Shown here one piece after another: positions 34,805 to 44,938 of a DNA stretch of 64,000 nt; within the stretch, counting starts at the first letter, position 1; each line of letters opens with the position of its first letter. This DNA is from Brugia malayi (lineage: Eukaryota; Nematoda; Chromadorea; Rhabditida; Onchocercidae), in contig NW_025062479.1 of NCBI RefSeq assembly GCF_000002995.4, positions 4,211,221-4,275,220 of the forward strand, read 5' to 3'. Both the position numbers and the translations under genes were made by a program. The notes beneath the pieces were generated by a model, which saw only the letters and a program-made list of their open reading frames with translations, was not told where the DNA came from and searched no databases.

Positions 34805-35165
34805 TATTGGATTACAACTCTCCTTCATCTCCAAAAAATTATCACGTCAATTAAAGTTAACCGAAACAGAAACTCAAATTATCAGAATAGCTCCATTTGG
34901 TATAAAGGAACCGAAATCATGTCGCATTGCTCGCATACAACTAAATGTGCTAACTACAGGAAGCGAAATCATACCATTACAAGCAAATATAATTGATTAT
35001 CTAACGAACGAACTGCAGGTAGTGGAGACATCAAATGAACTTCAAATTCAAAATTTAACAAATTATTGGAAAAAACTTGACGTATTGATTGGAGCTGACT
35101 ATTTTTTCAAATTTATTAGTCTACGAGAAATCAAAGAATTAAAATCAGGGCATATGTTGGTTTAA
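34629..35165 (+). pseudogene. BEL protease region (right copy)
   Basis: Same 178-codon frame as at 27965-27429, including the D-I-G active-site change and the TAA before RT. Confidence 0.75.
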
Positions 35166-35180
35166 TCAAAAGTTGGTCTT

Positions 35181-36221
35181 ATGATTGCTGGAAGTGGAGA
35201 TATTAAGATACTTTGCAAGAACGAATTATATGCTAAAGAAGTAGTATATTCTACAAACGCCAATATTAACTCGGAGCTAGAAAATTTTTGGAAATTAGAG
35301 ACGATTGGTATCCAAGAATCACCTCAAGATGATGATGATGATGATCAAGCTTTAAAGCATTTCAAACGGACCATCATCAAGCAGGGTGGAAGATACCAGG
35401 TTTGTTGGCCATGGAAAGACTCCAAACAAAAATTAAGCAATAATTATGGATTATGCTTGGGACGATTGAAGAATTTGATCAACCGCCTACAACATAATTC
35501 AAATCTCCATTCATATCATCAAATACTTATGGATCAACTACATCCGGGTATAATTGAAGAAGTACCTCCAAAGGATGAGGTAAGCATTATTCATTACTTA
35601 CCACATCATGAAGTATTAACTCCTAGTAAATCAACAACTAAATTAAGAATAGTATATGATGCCTCAGCACATCACAAAGGTTTTAAAAGCTTAAATGAAG
35701 TACTATATCGAGGTCCAGTAATGTTACCGGATTTAGTTGGAATAATATTACGTTTTCGGATGATGAGAATAGTAATAACCGCTGATATCGAAAAGGTATT
35801 TTCACAACTAGAACTACAAAATGAGGAAAGAAATTGTACATGTTTTCTTTGGTTAGATGATATTGATAAAGAACTAACCAATGAAAATATAAAATGTTAC
35901 CGATTTAAGAGAGTTCCTTTTGGAGTAATATCCTCACCTTTCTTATTATCAGCAACATTAAATTACCACCTAGAAAATCATAGTAGTGAATTGGCATGGG
36001 AGATAAGAAAGAACTTATACGTGGACAACGTTATTATATCAGCTAATGGAACAGAAGAGGCTTTATATAAATATGAAAGAACGAAAGAAATTTTTGGTGA
36101 AGCATCAATGAACATAAGAGAATTTCTTTCAAACGACGAAGAATTTGATGAAAGAATACCTGAATGCGACTTTCAAGCCAAACAAACCAGGAAAATTTTC
36201 TCGGTCTTAAATGGAATATGA
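35181..36221 (+). pseudogene. BEL truncated reverse transcriptase (right copy)
   Basis: Same 346-codon frame as at 27413-26373, with no amino-acid difference, ending at the same RT/env junction and lacking RNase H and integrase. Confidence 0.85.
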
Positions 36222-36699
36222 AAGAGATATTATCCGTGTGATACTGAAACCAAGGCAGGTATTAGCTAACAACAGCTGTAATTGGATTTCTGGAGTACCC
36301 TTTAATATTTCTGAAAAATGGAATTGTGAAGAAATTATTAACAAAAATGCTACATATCACAAAATGGATGTGTACACACGCACCCATATAAGAATACCAG
36401 CTAGAAAATGTAGCAACATTACACGGACTGTATGCACGAAAGCTTTTCTTAGAATATCACTATCGGTAGTATCAGACCATATGTCTACTACCGCAACTTC
36501 CTCACAATTCTGCAGATATTTAAATGTTCGAAAACGAATGTACGGAATTGGACTAATTCAGTCTTCTCCTAATCAATGGATAACGAATAAGGAAATACAA
36601 TACTCCTATGGATGGTTAGGAGTCAACTATCAACCAACATCAAATTTCATATTAACCCAAGGAGAAATTCTCCTCTACGAGGGGGGGGTTAGTTTCTAA
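36211..36699 (+). pseudogene. BEL env-like N-terminal part (right copy)
   Basis: Same 162-codon frame as at 26383-25895, ending at the same run of eight G. Confidence 0.65.
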
Positions 36700-36916
36700 C
36701 CTTGAGGATATAAAAGACTGTTCGACACAAAAGGGTGAATGCATAACGAATACTAGCATTATCATATGGAATAGCAATGATACGACCAATCATTGTTTAT
36801 ATCGAAAGATCGGAAGATTCAAGGCTACAAAGTATAACAACCACTTCATCATCGATGAGATACAAGCATCGCTTATAATTGATAAACCTCCCCCCCCCCC
36901 CTATATTAAACATTTA

Positions 36917-37510
36917 ATGCAGGGCGATATAGTTATTGAACTAGACGTTGAAGATGACTCCAACTCTACTACAAAATTCAAACGAAGAGTAACAAATAAA
37001 CTATTGATGATGGAAAAGTCTCCGGATAGAAAGTACGATCTTGAAAATGTAAAACTTCAATACCTTTCTGATTCACTAAGACAAGAATTCTTTCAACAAC
37101 TTAAAGAAACACAGCAGAGAAGTTGCCAAAACAGAAATAACTTATTACTTTTGATCAAATGGCTATCAATCAGCAATCCTACCCTTGCCACGAAACTAAT
37201 ACTTCAAAGAAACGATGTGATAGCTAAAAGAATTAAGGGAAATTTGATGGTAACTGCTTGTAAATGTGGACGAATAGCAATCAAAAATATCGAATTCAGA
37301 GGGAGTTTAATAAGCAATTTTGAAATTGAAAAAATTAACGTTGAATTAGAAAACCTAACTCAAACCCAAAAAACAATTAATTCAATACCACATCAAATGA
37401 AGGATGAACTCTTTTGGCAAGAAATCTCTGAAGAAGGAGAAAAATTTGTTGAACAAATAAAAAAGGAATTCAATCTGTGTGACTATATTAATTGTTTTAA
37501 TTATTCTTAA
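36917..37510 (+). pseudogene. BEL env-like C-terminal part, truncated (right copy)
   Basis: 197-codon frame. It matches the left copy to FWQEISE, then continues with related but clearly different sequence for about 15 residues and breaks off. The membrane anchor and 3' LTR present on the left are missing. The upstream C-run has 12 C against 13 on the left, which moves the frame. Confidence 0.75.
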
Positions 37511-38435
37511 AATAATAAATGATAATAAAAAATGAATAAAAACATAGTAACTTAAGCAATCATTAATAAGGAGAAGAGAAAAGATAACAGATGTGAAGGA
37601 GAGTTTGGTATTAATCAGTTGAAATGGCCGGACAATATGAGAGTCTGATAAGTGGATACTGCTATTATTCGTACGTTTTTGGAAACAAAAATTGAAAAAG
37701 TTATTGTTTTCGTTTGATCCTTTATTGCTATTAACAGTATACATCGGGACGTGCAAAGCATTTGAGATTTTGTTGTCGTTTTCGAAAATCTTTTATTGCA
37801 AATTTTATCCAATTTGTAAAAAACTTAATGTCTTTGTATGAATTTCGGTTTCTATGTTGATATGTTCAGATAAATTTATAAAACCGTATATTGTATGGAA
37901 ATATGTTATTGCAAAAGCATTTCTTAAATCTATTTTTTATATGTCTTTTTTTTGTGATTCATTACTCCAAAAAGAAAAAAAAAGCCGACCTCTTTGATTT
38001 GTATTTCTTTTTTAACTGATCTAAAAACTGATCTATTTCCTTATGATCTTTTGGCCTTTCTTTTGACCTGTGTTTCTTTACTGATCTACTGATCTGATCT
38101 GTATTTCTTTTATGATTCATTACTCCAAAACTGATCGCTACTTCCTTATCAAAAATTAGAACAAATCCTGAATTTTGGCCTTAAGTTGCTCATTATTTAT
38201 GTGAGGAATGATATTTGTTTGAAATCAGTTTACCAACCTCTTAACAATTGAAATTACTCTCCATTAACATTTATAATTTTACAACAATAAATAAGATGCT
38301 ACAACGCCTTAGACTAATGAAAGTAATGAATATCCGGGAGTTCTAATATTGAAGTCAGTTAAGAAAATATTGCGCTTAGAAGAATGCAATATTATTGTTT
38401 TACAAGTGTTTATTGTATTTGCATCACATTATTCA
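37511..38435. other. flank with degenerate short repeats
   Basis: AT-rich. Between about 37945 and 38150 the motifs GTGATTCATTACTCCAAAA, TTTGTATTTCTTTT and AACTGATC recur, a degenerate tandem-like array. TTTATT at 38409-38414 is the minus-strand polyadenylation signal of the INPP5E-like gene. No gene was recognised. Confidence 0.45.
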
Positions 38436-41400
38436 TTAATAGCGTTGTTCCAAAACACGCACAGTGAAAAAGCCATAAACGGGTTTGTGATCAGAAGCAT
38501 TTTCTTCCCATAAGCAATCATATTTTGCAGGTCTTATCCGACTTGACTCTTTTGCATAATACAAAATTCGATCCTAAAAATTGACAGCTGATATAAAATG
38601 AAACAGTGAAATAAGTTCGTATCGTTCAATGCGCCTAAAATCATACCGTATATGATGGAATCCGATCGTTAACATAATTGTTGGTACCAAGAATAAACTT
38701 ATGCGTTGGTGGGAACTTAATATAAGCCTCACTAAAACCTTCAAAAATATTACCTGAAAATAGAATGTATTGCTTAAAACCTCTTGAAAACCTGAACAAT
38801 TAATCTTAATGAAGATTTTTGGGAAAATAAACGATTCAGAAACAAACCTTTACACCTCTCCAGTGTCAACTCATCGTCAATGAGTAATTGATCGAAGAAG
38901 GAATCTGCCATATTTTGTTGCTTTTTGTTTTGTGAATCCAATGCATCAATTCGCTCCCTACTTTGAAGCCGAAAATTCAAATCACCAAACCAGAAAACCT
39001 GTGAGAATTTGAATTTCAACGATAATTCTATATGAACACGGTTCCCTCAAGCATTGCTGTAATCAATAATGGAACAAAATGACACTCCTCTTTTTCCCTC
39101 TTTCTTCTGAAACGATCAAACACAATATAAATTGCAAAATAATAATTCAGTTGGTATTAACATAAAATAAAAAGATATTATCGATACTTACACAATCAGC
39201 TTGTTTCACTCCTGAACAAGGCAGCGCTGAAAATCGCAGCGAATCACAGATTTTGGAGTAATCACATATACGATTTAACACTGGTCCATCTGAAATAATT
39301 CTGAATCTTTATACTATAATACTGACAAATAGATGAGGATTAATCCTAACTGAACCGATCAATATGGAGTTATGCTAACTTTTGCGTCATGATAATTCTA
39401 ATTGGAAACACCGTTCAAACCATCCTCCAATTTATCCAACACATTTAATCCTGCTTTTGATCCTTGAACTGATCCCAACAAACTGTCCTCCTATTTATCC
39501 AACATATTTAATCCTGCTTTTGATCCGTGAACTGATCCAATAAACTGTGTGCTTAATTTCTAATTTGCTTATCTCTGCTCACTAATAAGTATTATAAACA
39601 AAACTGACGAGTCATGTGACAGGTTACAAAAATAACTGATGCTTGGAAAATCCGAAAGAAAACGGCAATCGCTCCTTTCGTTCGAACCGGCTTAACAATT
39701 GGACTACAGGAAATGAACTGCCATTCTGGAGCTGTAAAATAAGGTTGAATTCCAGAGGCAAATAAGTAAATGAAACTTGAAAGTGGCTGACTTATATCCG
39801 AACAATTGTATAAATCAGTTAAGATCTTTGAAAATTTCGAATTTAAATCATATTTCAGGTTCCATTAAGTTTTAGATTTTCAAAATGCAAAGTGTTCTGG
39901 AGTATTTCACTAACAGATAAAATAAAATGACAAACTTGAAGTGTATGCAACCAAAGGCTCTCGAATAAAAACAATCACCATTTGCGACCACTTCCGTACC
40001 CAACAAAATATCAGATGTGTGTCTGCAACAACTTCGGCCAGCGATTTTACTGTTTCTTGATGATAATATCTAAAATTTAAAAGTTTGTTCCAGCTTTTTC
40101 CGCTTTTCTGTTTTTAAAACTAAAAAACCAATAATACAATAAGCTGGAAAAAAAAAAAAAAGTAACGCATTTATTGATGGAAGCTCTTGAAAACATAAGC
40201 AAATCAGATCAGCTCTATCTGCAGGTCGTTCATTTGTAATCAATTTCCCAATTTTCGACAAATGATTTTGTGACTAAAAATATTGTTTAACTAACGCATA
40301 AATTATCTGGGTTTAAGATTATATAAAATATAAGAAACTCTTAATAACTCGAAATAATTCGGATTTATTAAAGTTGTAGAGAAATTTATAGATTCAATGA
40401 AAAAAGAAAACTGTAATAACCCTTGAGGCTACATTCCAAGTTAAACACATCACAGTAACTGTTCCATCAGGTATCAAATCCTTTAGTCGATCCACTTCCG
40501 GGATAGTAACTCCACCGGGACCAAGTACTGTTATTCTAAAAAACTTGATGAGTGGAGCGAAACAACGGCAACAATAAGCTGGGATAAAAGTGAGGAGAGA
40601 TAAGTTGTCCTATTGTTCTTGCTAATAACTTTGGCAATCGTTTCTTTGATTTTCTCATTCTTGATTACGAAAAATTAATTTTGGTCCTGGAAAAAAAGGC
40701 GTAAAATAAAGCGTGAAACTCCTTTTTTTTCTGGATCTCTGTTATTGTGTTAAAGATTTTGCAAAAAATCTCATTTAATTCCGATATTCTAAATTAAATA
40801 TGATTATTTTCAGTTCTGTTCCAAAAAATTTGTGAATAATGTGTAGACTGACCTGAGCTGTGAATGTTTAACGTCATATGTAAAATACTGGTTCGTTGCA
40901 GCTTCACTGGTAAGCGCTATGCTCTCCTCCAGGGCACCATCCTCAATACTACCTGATTCTGGACTTTCCGGACTTGAAACTGCAATCTTAATGTAGAAAG
41001 TTAAGCGAAAATTCCATTTTGTGTTATCAGAAAAGAAACTTTTTAACATTCACGAAAACAATGCTTAGATATTCAAAATGTCAAGGATGATGAATGTTGG
41101 AAAATCAAACATATTCTGATTAGTAGTGAAAATGAGCTTAAACTTGAGCGGCATTTTTCAAATACTGGTAATTTTAAATATAATAATAATGCTTAATGTT
41201 GGTAAAAACTACTGATATTGTCATGATTATCAGTGTTATCTAGTTAAATCACTGCATCACTCTGAAGGCAATAGCGCTTTGCACGAGGCAAATGCACATT
41301 TTCTGAATTATTCAGTTCGAAAATATATCCATTTGTACTTTTTTATAGATATCCTCATTGAAAGAAATAAAGTAGTATTGAATGATTGATAACTATGATG

Positions 41401-41751
41401 ACATTAAGAGATAGATGCCTACCGTTTTCATCTGGAGAGTGATCTTTAGTAGACGATGTGATAGTAAAGTGATGTATATGTGACGTGAATGATTCGATTC
41501 GTTTTAAGGAAGAGTCCTCAACAATCATCTTCTTATCATTATCCTGGCAAACCATTTTTTTCTTGATAATATTGTTTAGCTTTTCTAACTGCGTTAAGTC
41601 TCGAATTAGAATTACGACTAAATTTAAGTAATAAAATATCAAACATAGGAAACTCGACAATTACAGTTGCAACAGATGAAGACGAAATTGCTTGAACTGT
41701 TGTCAGACTTTCAGTTACCCGAGTTGCCAAAGATCGTACACGATTGGTCAT
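38436..41751 (-). CDS. inpp-1: inositol polyphosphate 5-phosphatase, INPP5E type
   Basis: Exons: 41751-41665, 41543-41423, 40979-40853, 40535-40421, 40273-40167, 40069-39936, 39731-39609, 39289-39192, 38998-38848, 38753-38647, 38573-38436, all phase-consistent, about 440 residues. Family motifs: CLTWNVAS at the domain start, PVRTKGAIAVFFRI, VFWFGDLNFRL (catalytic GDxNxR), NIFEGFSEAYIKFPPTHKF, IPSYTDRILY and SDHKPVYGFFTVRVL. This set matches INPP5E, which removes the 5-phosphate from PI(4,5)P2 and PI(3,4,5)P3, largely at cilia. C. elegans inpp-1 is the likely counterpart, from memory. An acceptor (TTTTCCACAG) lies 8 bases before the ATG, compatible with a spliced leader, and a polyadenylation signal lies about 22 bases after the stop. 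The C terminus stops at EQRY with no CaaX box, unlike vertebrate INPP5E. Confidence 0.85.
39423..39547. repeat. 63-bp tandem duplication in an INPP5E intron
   Basis: Two units (39423-39485 and 39486-39547) with about five differences, each containing ATTTAATCCTGCTTTTGATC and ending in AAACTG. It lies between two exons and has no coding effect. Confidence 0.85.
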
Positions 41752-42718
41752 TCAGAAAACTGTGGAAAAATAGGAGCATTAAATATAAAAACACATCAAA
41801 TCCAAAAAGAAATTTGCATTAGCTGGTGCAAAAAAACTCCGAAAAACTTGCATTATCCTAGAAATATAATACAGATAAACAGGAATTGTAATAATAATAA
41901 CGTTGATTTAGTGACATGACCAGTATTCTTGAATCAAACTTTAATATGCAATGAGCATTTCATTATCTATAAAGGAAGGTTCACTATCTTTCGGTAAGGT
42001 AAAGTTAGGTTTTAAAATGAGAAGTTATTCAAGATAGGATAACTGAAGCACTGGGCTAGTCTTTGGCTGTATCTATTACCAATTATTGCACTGGTCCCAA
42101 AAATATTTTATTTTAGACATAGATGAAGTATGTAAATCCAATAAGTTCTAACAAATATTTGGTGATGCAGTGAGATAAGCAAATAGCTTGGCATAAAGTG
42201 TCCGATTCAACGACGCAAAGAAATGTTCCAAAAAAAAATTTTATTTCATGTATCAAACACAAAAACGCAATAAAATTTTTTTAGTTCAAAAAACGATAAA
42301 TGAAGTACATAAAAATCAACATTCTAAAAATAGCTTCGTGCTCATCAAGAAAAAAAAAATGATTCTAGACCCGGACAACAAAAAGATTTAAATTTCTAGA
42401 TTTGCATTTCGAATTGAAATAGGGCAGAATATTTTCAACAAATGACAAATAGAATTTGATGTAAATTAGGAAATCAGAATGAGCGGGTTAAAGAAATTAT
42501 TTGAAGCGACTTGAAGTATGGAAGAAATAGAGCGGTATGATTAACTAAATAAAAAAGAAAGCTATGACGAACTAATTCAAAAACTGTATTCCAAAAGCAG
42601 TAAAAAAGTCAACATCAAAACTAAAAAAAAATTTCTTTTCTACTTACTAAATATACAATGATCTAAATAACTCCGGAATAAACTCAATTTCTCAACCATA
42701 TGTTTCGGACAGCGAGTA
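41752..42718. other. intergenic between INPP5E-like gene and RPS2-like gene
   Basis: AT-rich, no exon recognised. It should contain the 5' flank of the INPP5E-like gene and the 3' UTR of the RPS2-like gene. Confidence 0.4.
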
Positions 42719-44938
42719 TTATGATGAGTTAACCAATGGTATCAACTCCCGAAAAGCACTGTTTTCATCAATTTTCTCACTCTTCGATTCGAACAAATAA
42801 GCACGTTGAATAGCCAGAAATGTAGCCTTTGCAACTGGGCCTAATGTCCTGTAGCTGGATGCTGATGTATAACAATCTTGGATGCCACCTAAGTGCAGCA
42901 ACTTTTGTACTATAGGTGGTGCACTAACACCAGTACCGCGTGGAGCTGGATAAAGTGTTACTCGAACATCACAGTAACGAACCATTATCTAAACAAGCTT
43001 TCATCCAATTAAAATTCCTAAGATTTTAACTTTTACTACATTCCATTATTTCGTTTCAAAATAAATTTGTTATAGGGTGTAACGTTGAAAAATCAGTAAC
43101 AGTAGGCTGTTTAGATTGCAAGGAAAACAGGCATAGTAAGTACCTTGCAGGGTATAGTATGAGGTAAGCCATGTTCCGTGTGCCAATAGGCTCGTCGTAC
43201 AGGCACCACTGCTGTCTTTGCACGATAAATTGCAAGTCTGATCGCGGTGCTGACACGTTTTGCACACTGCATCCCAAGACCCACGTGCCCATTCTTGTCA
43301 CCAATAGCAACAAACGCTCGAAATCGAGTGCGCAACCCATTTCGAACTTCCTTTTGTACCGGAAGAATCTTCAATACCTGCTCCTTCAGATTTGGTACTA
43401 ATAGATCCACAATTTGATATTCCTGCAATTCTTTTATTCCTTTCTCTTTCATTAAATTTTAACTGGCGCAGCTTTGAGTAGGAACCATCAATTCGAAAAG
43501 AATTAAGTAATCGTTTCTTTCGTTAGAGAGTTTTTTTTTTTTAAAGATTACCGACGATTATATATATAACTGGCTCAACACACTATATAAATTTCAAAAC
43601 TGTGAAAGGAAACATAACCTTGGATTCAGAAAATTGATATTCCTGCAGTATATTTATTAGATGCAGTAAAGTAATTGACTTTTCTCTAGAATATGATTAA
43701 TACATTGAAGAAATAGTTAAAGGTGATATATGGATTTAGCAGCTTTAAAGTTTATAGCGATTGGTTTAAGTGTACTTGGCATGCTCGAGGCAGGTCTTCA
43801 TGTAGCAAATATATTTTCTACTATGCTAACTGGTCTTACAAGAAACCCTAAATCGAAAGGTAAGATGAAAATTTAGTTTATGTTGGTACTGGCAGGATTG
43901 ATTTTACGGGGTTGCTCGCGTTTGTTCTTGCAATGATGTTTGTTACTTAGCACATGTCAGTACAGTCAGGTCAACAGTATAGTCAAGCATACCATCAATT
44001 ATTTCAAATGCCATACCAAATTTAAGACCAAAATTTTCCAGTCTTTCTGTTTCATAGCGCTAGCGTATTCTGGCAGTAAACTTTTCAACCCCTTGAGACT
44101 CGGTTACCTTTAGAAGTGTCAGCGCTTTGTTTGTTATTACCCAACCCAGCCTGTTTCCCTTTGATTTCTGTGTTATGTTTCATCTATATGCAGGTTCCTT
44201 TCAATTCTTCCTTTATTTCCCCCCAAGTTTCGCACTAATCATGAGGCTATTATTGAATGACAATGACAAGGTGACCAACTAGGATGGGTATCGATCTATG
44301 ATAGATCTCTTCTATTGTAGCTACTCGTCCATCTTTTACCAAACGGCCAAGCTTTGTTACCGGAATCCATGGCTTATCCCAATCAATTGTTATACGACGT
44401 AAACCACTACCTATTCGCCGTGGTCCAGCACCTTGATTTCTCGTTGAACTGCAAGGTTTCTCAAGAATTTAGAAAATTGGAATTCTAAAAAGAGAAAGGG
44501 CTAATCTTATTTCTATCGCTAGTTTAACTATTAAATACGTTGAAAAATAAATATATACATTAATTTTCCGGTTTGGATGAATACCAAATAATAAATAAAA
44601 ACTCATTTTCAAAGATTACATAATGTTGAAATCAGTTTTTTATTTTATTAATGTGCAGAATAGATTCCATAGCTTTACATTTTCAGGAAGTGCGAAGGCA
44701 AATTCTGGTGGAAAGAACATGGGAGAATTCAATTTCAAAAAAAACTTTTAGTGGGCCAGATAAGGTGCAAACTGACTCAGAGAGTGAAAATTTTGCTTTT
44801 AAGGTTTGCAACAAATGTAGCTTGAGTATTTCTTTCTCGTTGAGAAGTAGTTTAGTTTAAATACCTGGACCATCTTTCATCAAAACTACCGGTGTTGACG
44901 CTGCCGAAACCACCCTGAAATCCTCCTCGACGGTCCAT
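42719..44938 (-). CDS. rps-2: ribosomal protein S2 (uS5), divergent
   Basis: Four exons: 44938-44865, 44448-44280, 43422-43144 and 42988-42719, 263 residues, all junctions phase-consistent. The N terminus [12 protein letters not shown] is followed by [78 protein letters not shown] and [19 protein letters not shown], the uS5 double-stranded-RNA-binding and C-terminal domains of the 40S subunit. uS5 lies near the mRNA entry channel. It departs from the usual highly conserved sequence in places: the segment after PHTIPCK reads [11 protein letters not shown] rather than the usual VTGxCGSVxVR. A CAG acceptor lies about 10 bases before the ATG. Intron 2 carries Wolbachia-like DNA on the opposite strand. 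It may be a fast-evolving paralogue rather than the main S2 gene. Confidence 0.85.
43730..43950 (+). pseudogene. atpE: Wolbachia-derived ATP synthase subunit c (atpE) pseudogene in an intron
   Basis: Starting at ATG 43730, the translation begins [19 protein letters not shown] and continues through [11 protein letters not shown] and RNPKSKG, the Rickettsiales F0 subunit c pattern (two membrane helices joined by an RNP loop). The frame hits TAG at 43874. A shift of one base then opens [20 protein letters not shown] to a stop at 43948-43950, the second helix. The total length equals a normal atpE minus one base. A relic AAGGTGAT ribosome-binding site stands before the ATG. It lies wholly in intron 2 of the RPS2-like gene, antisense to it. 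One deleted base plus odd substitutions (GMLEAGLH) mark it as non-functional. Confidence 0.75.
43945..44115 (-). pseudogene. fragment of a bacterial polyprenyl diphosphate synthase, probably Wolbachia
   Basis: On the minus strand a short frame reads [20 protein letters not shown] followed by YTVDLT, resembling the second Asp-rich motif of octaprenyl/farnesyl diphosphate synthases (usually NxGxAFQIxDDxLDYxxD). The key DD pair is changed to DG, and only about 45 codons remain, with a TAG just upstream. It abuts the atpE relic tail to tail, so the inserted bacterial DNA appears to be a mosaic or a contiguous decayed block. Homology is by motif only. Confidence 0.45.

Larger units (their letters stand above)
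32311..37510 (+). mobile_element. right BEL/Pao retroelement copy (plus strand), defective, with nested LTR
   Basis: Order: 5' LTR (32311-about 32790), candidate primer-binding site, gag start at 32823, nested solo LTR (33337-33838), remaining gag, protease, truncated RT, and env-like parts to about 37510, where homology stops without a 3' LTR. From about 33880 to 37428 it mirrors the left copy (coordinates sum to 62594, then 62593 after one homopolymer difference). It shares the same TAA, the same RT/env junction and the same D-I-G protease. Outside that tract it differs from the left copy at both ends. Confidence 0.9.

Noticed and set aside
43153..43452. A single-exon, N-terminally truncated S2 gene starting at 43452
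   Set aside because: The missing N-terminal exons were found at 44448-44280 and 44938-44865, and a GAATTGCAG acceptor at 43423 shows the apparent start is intronic.
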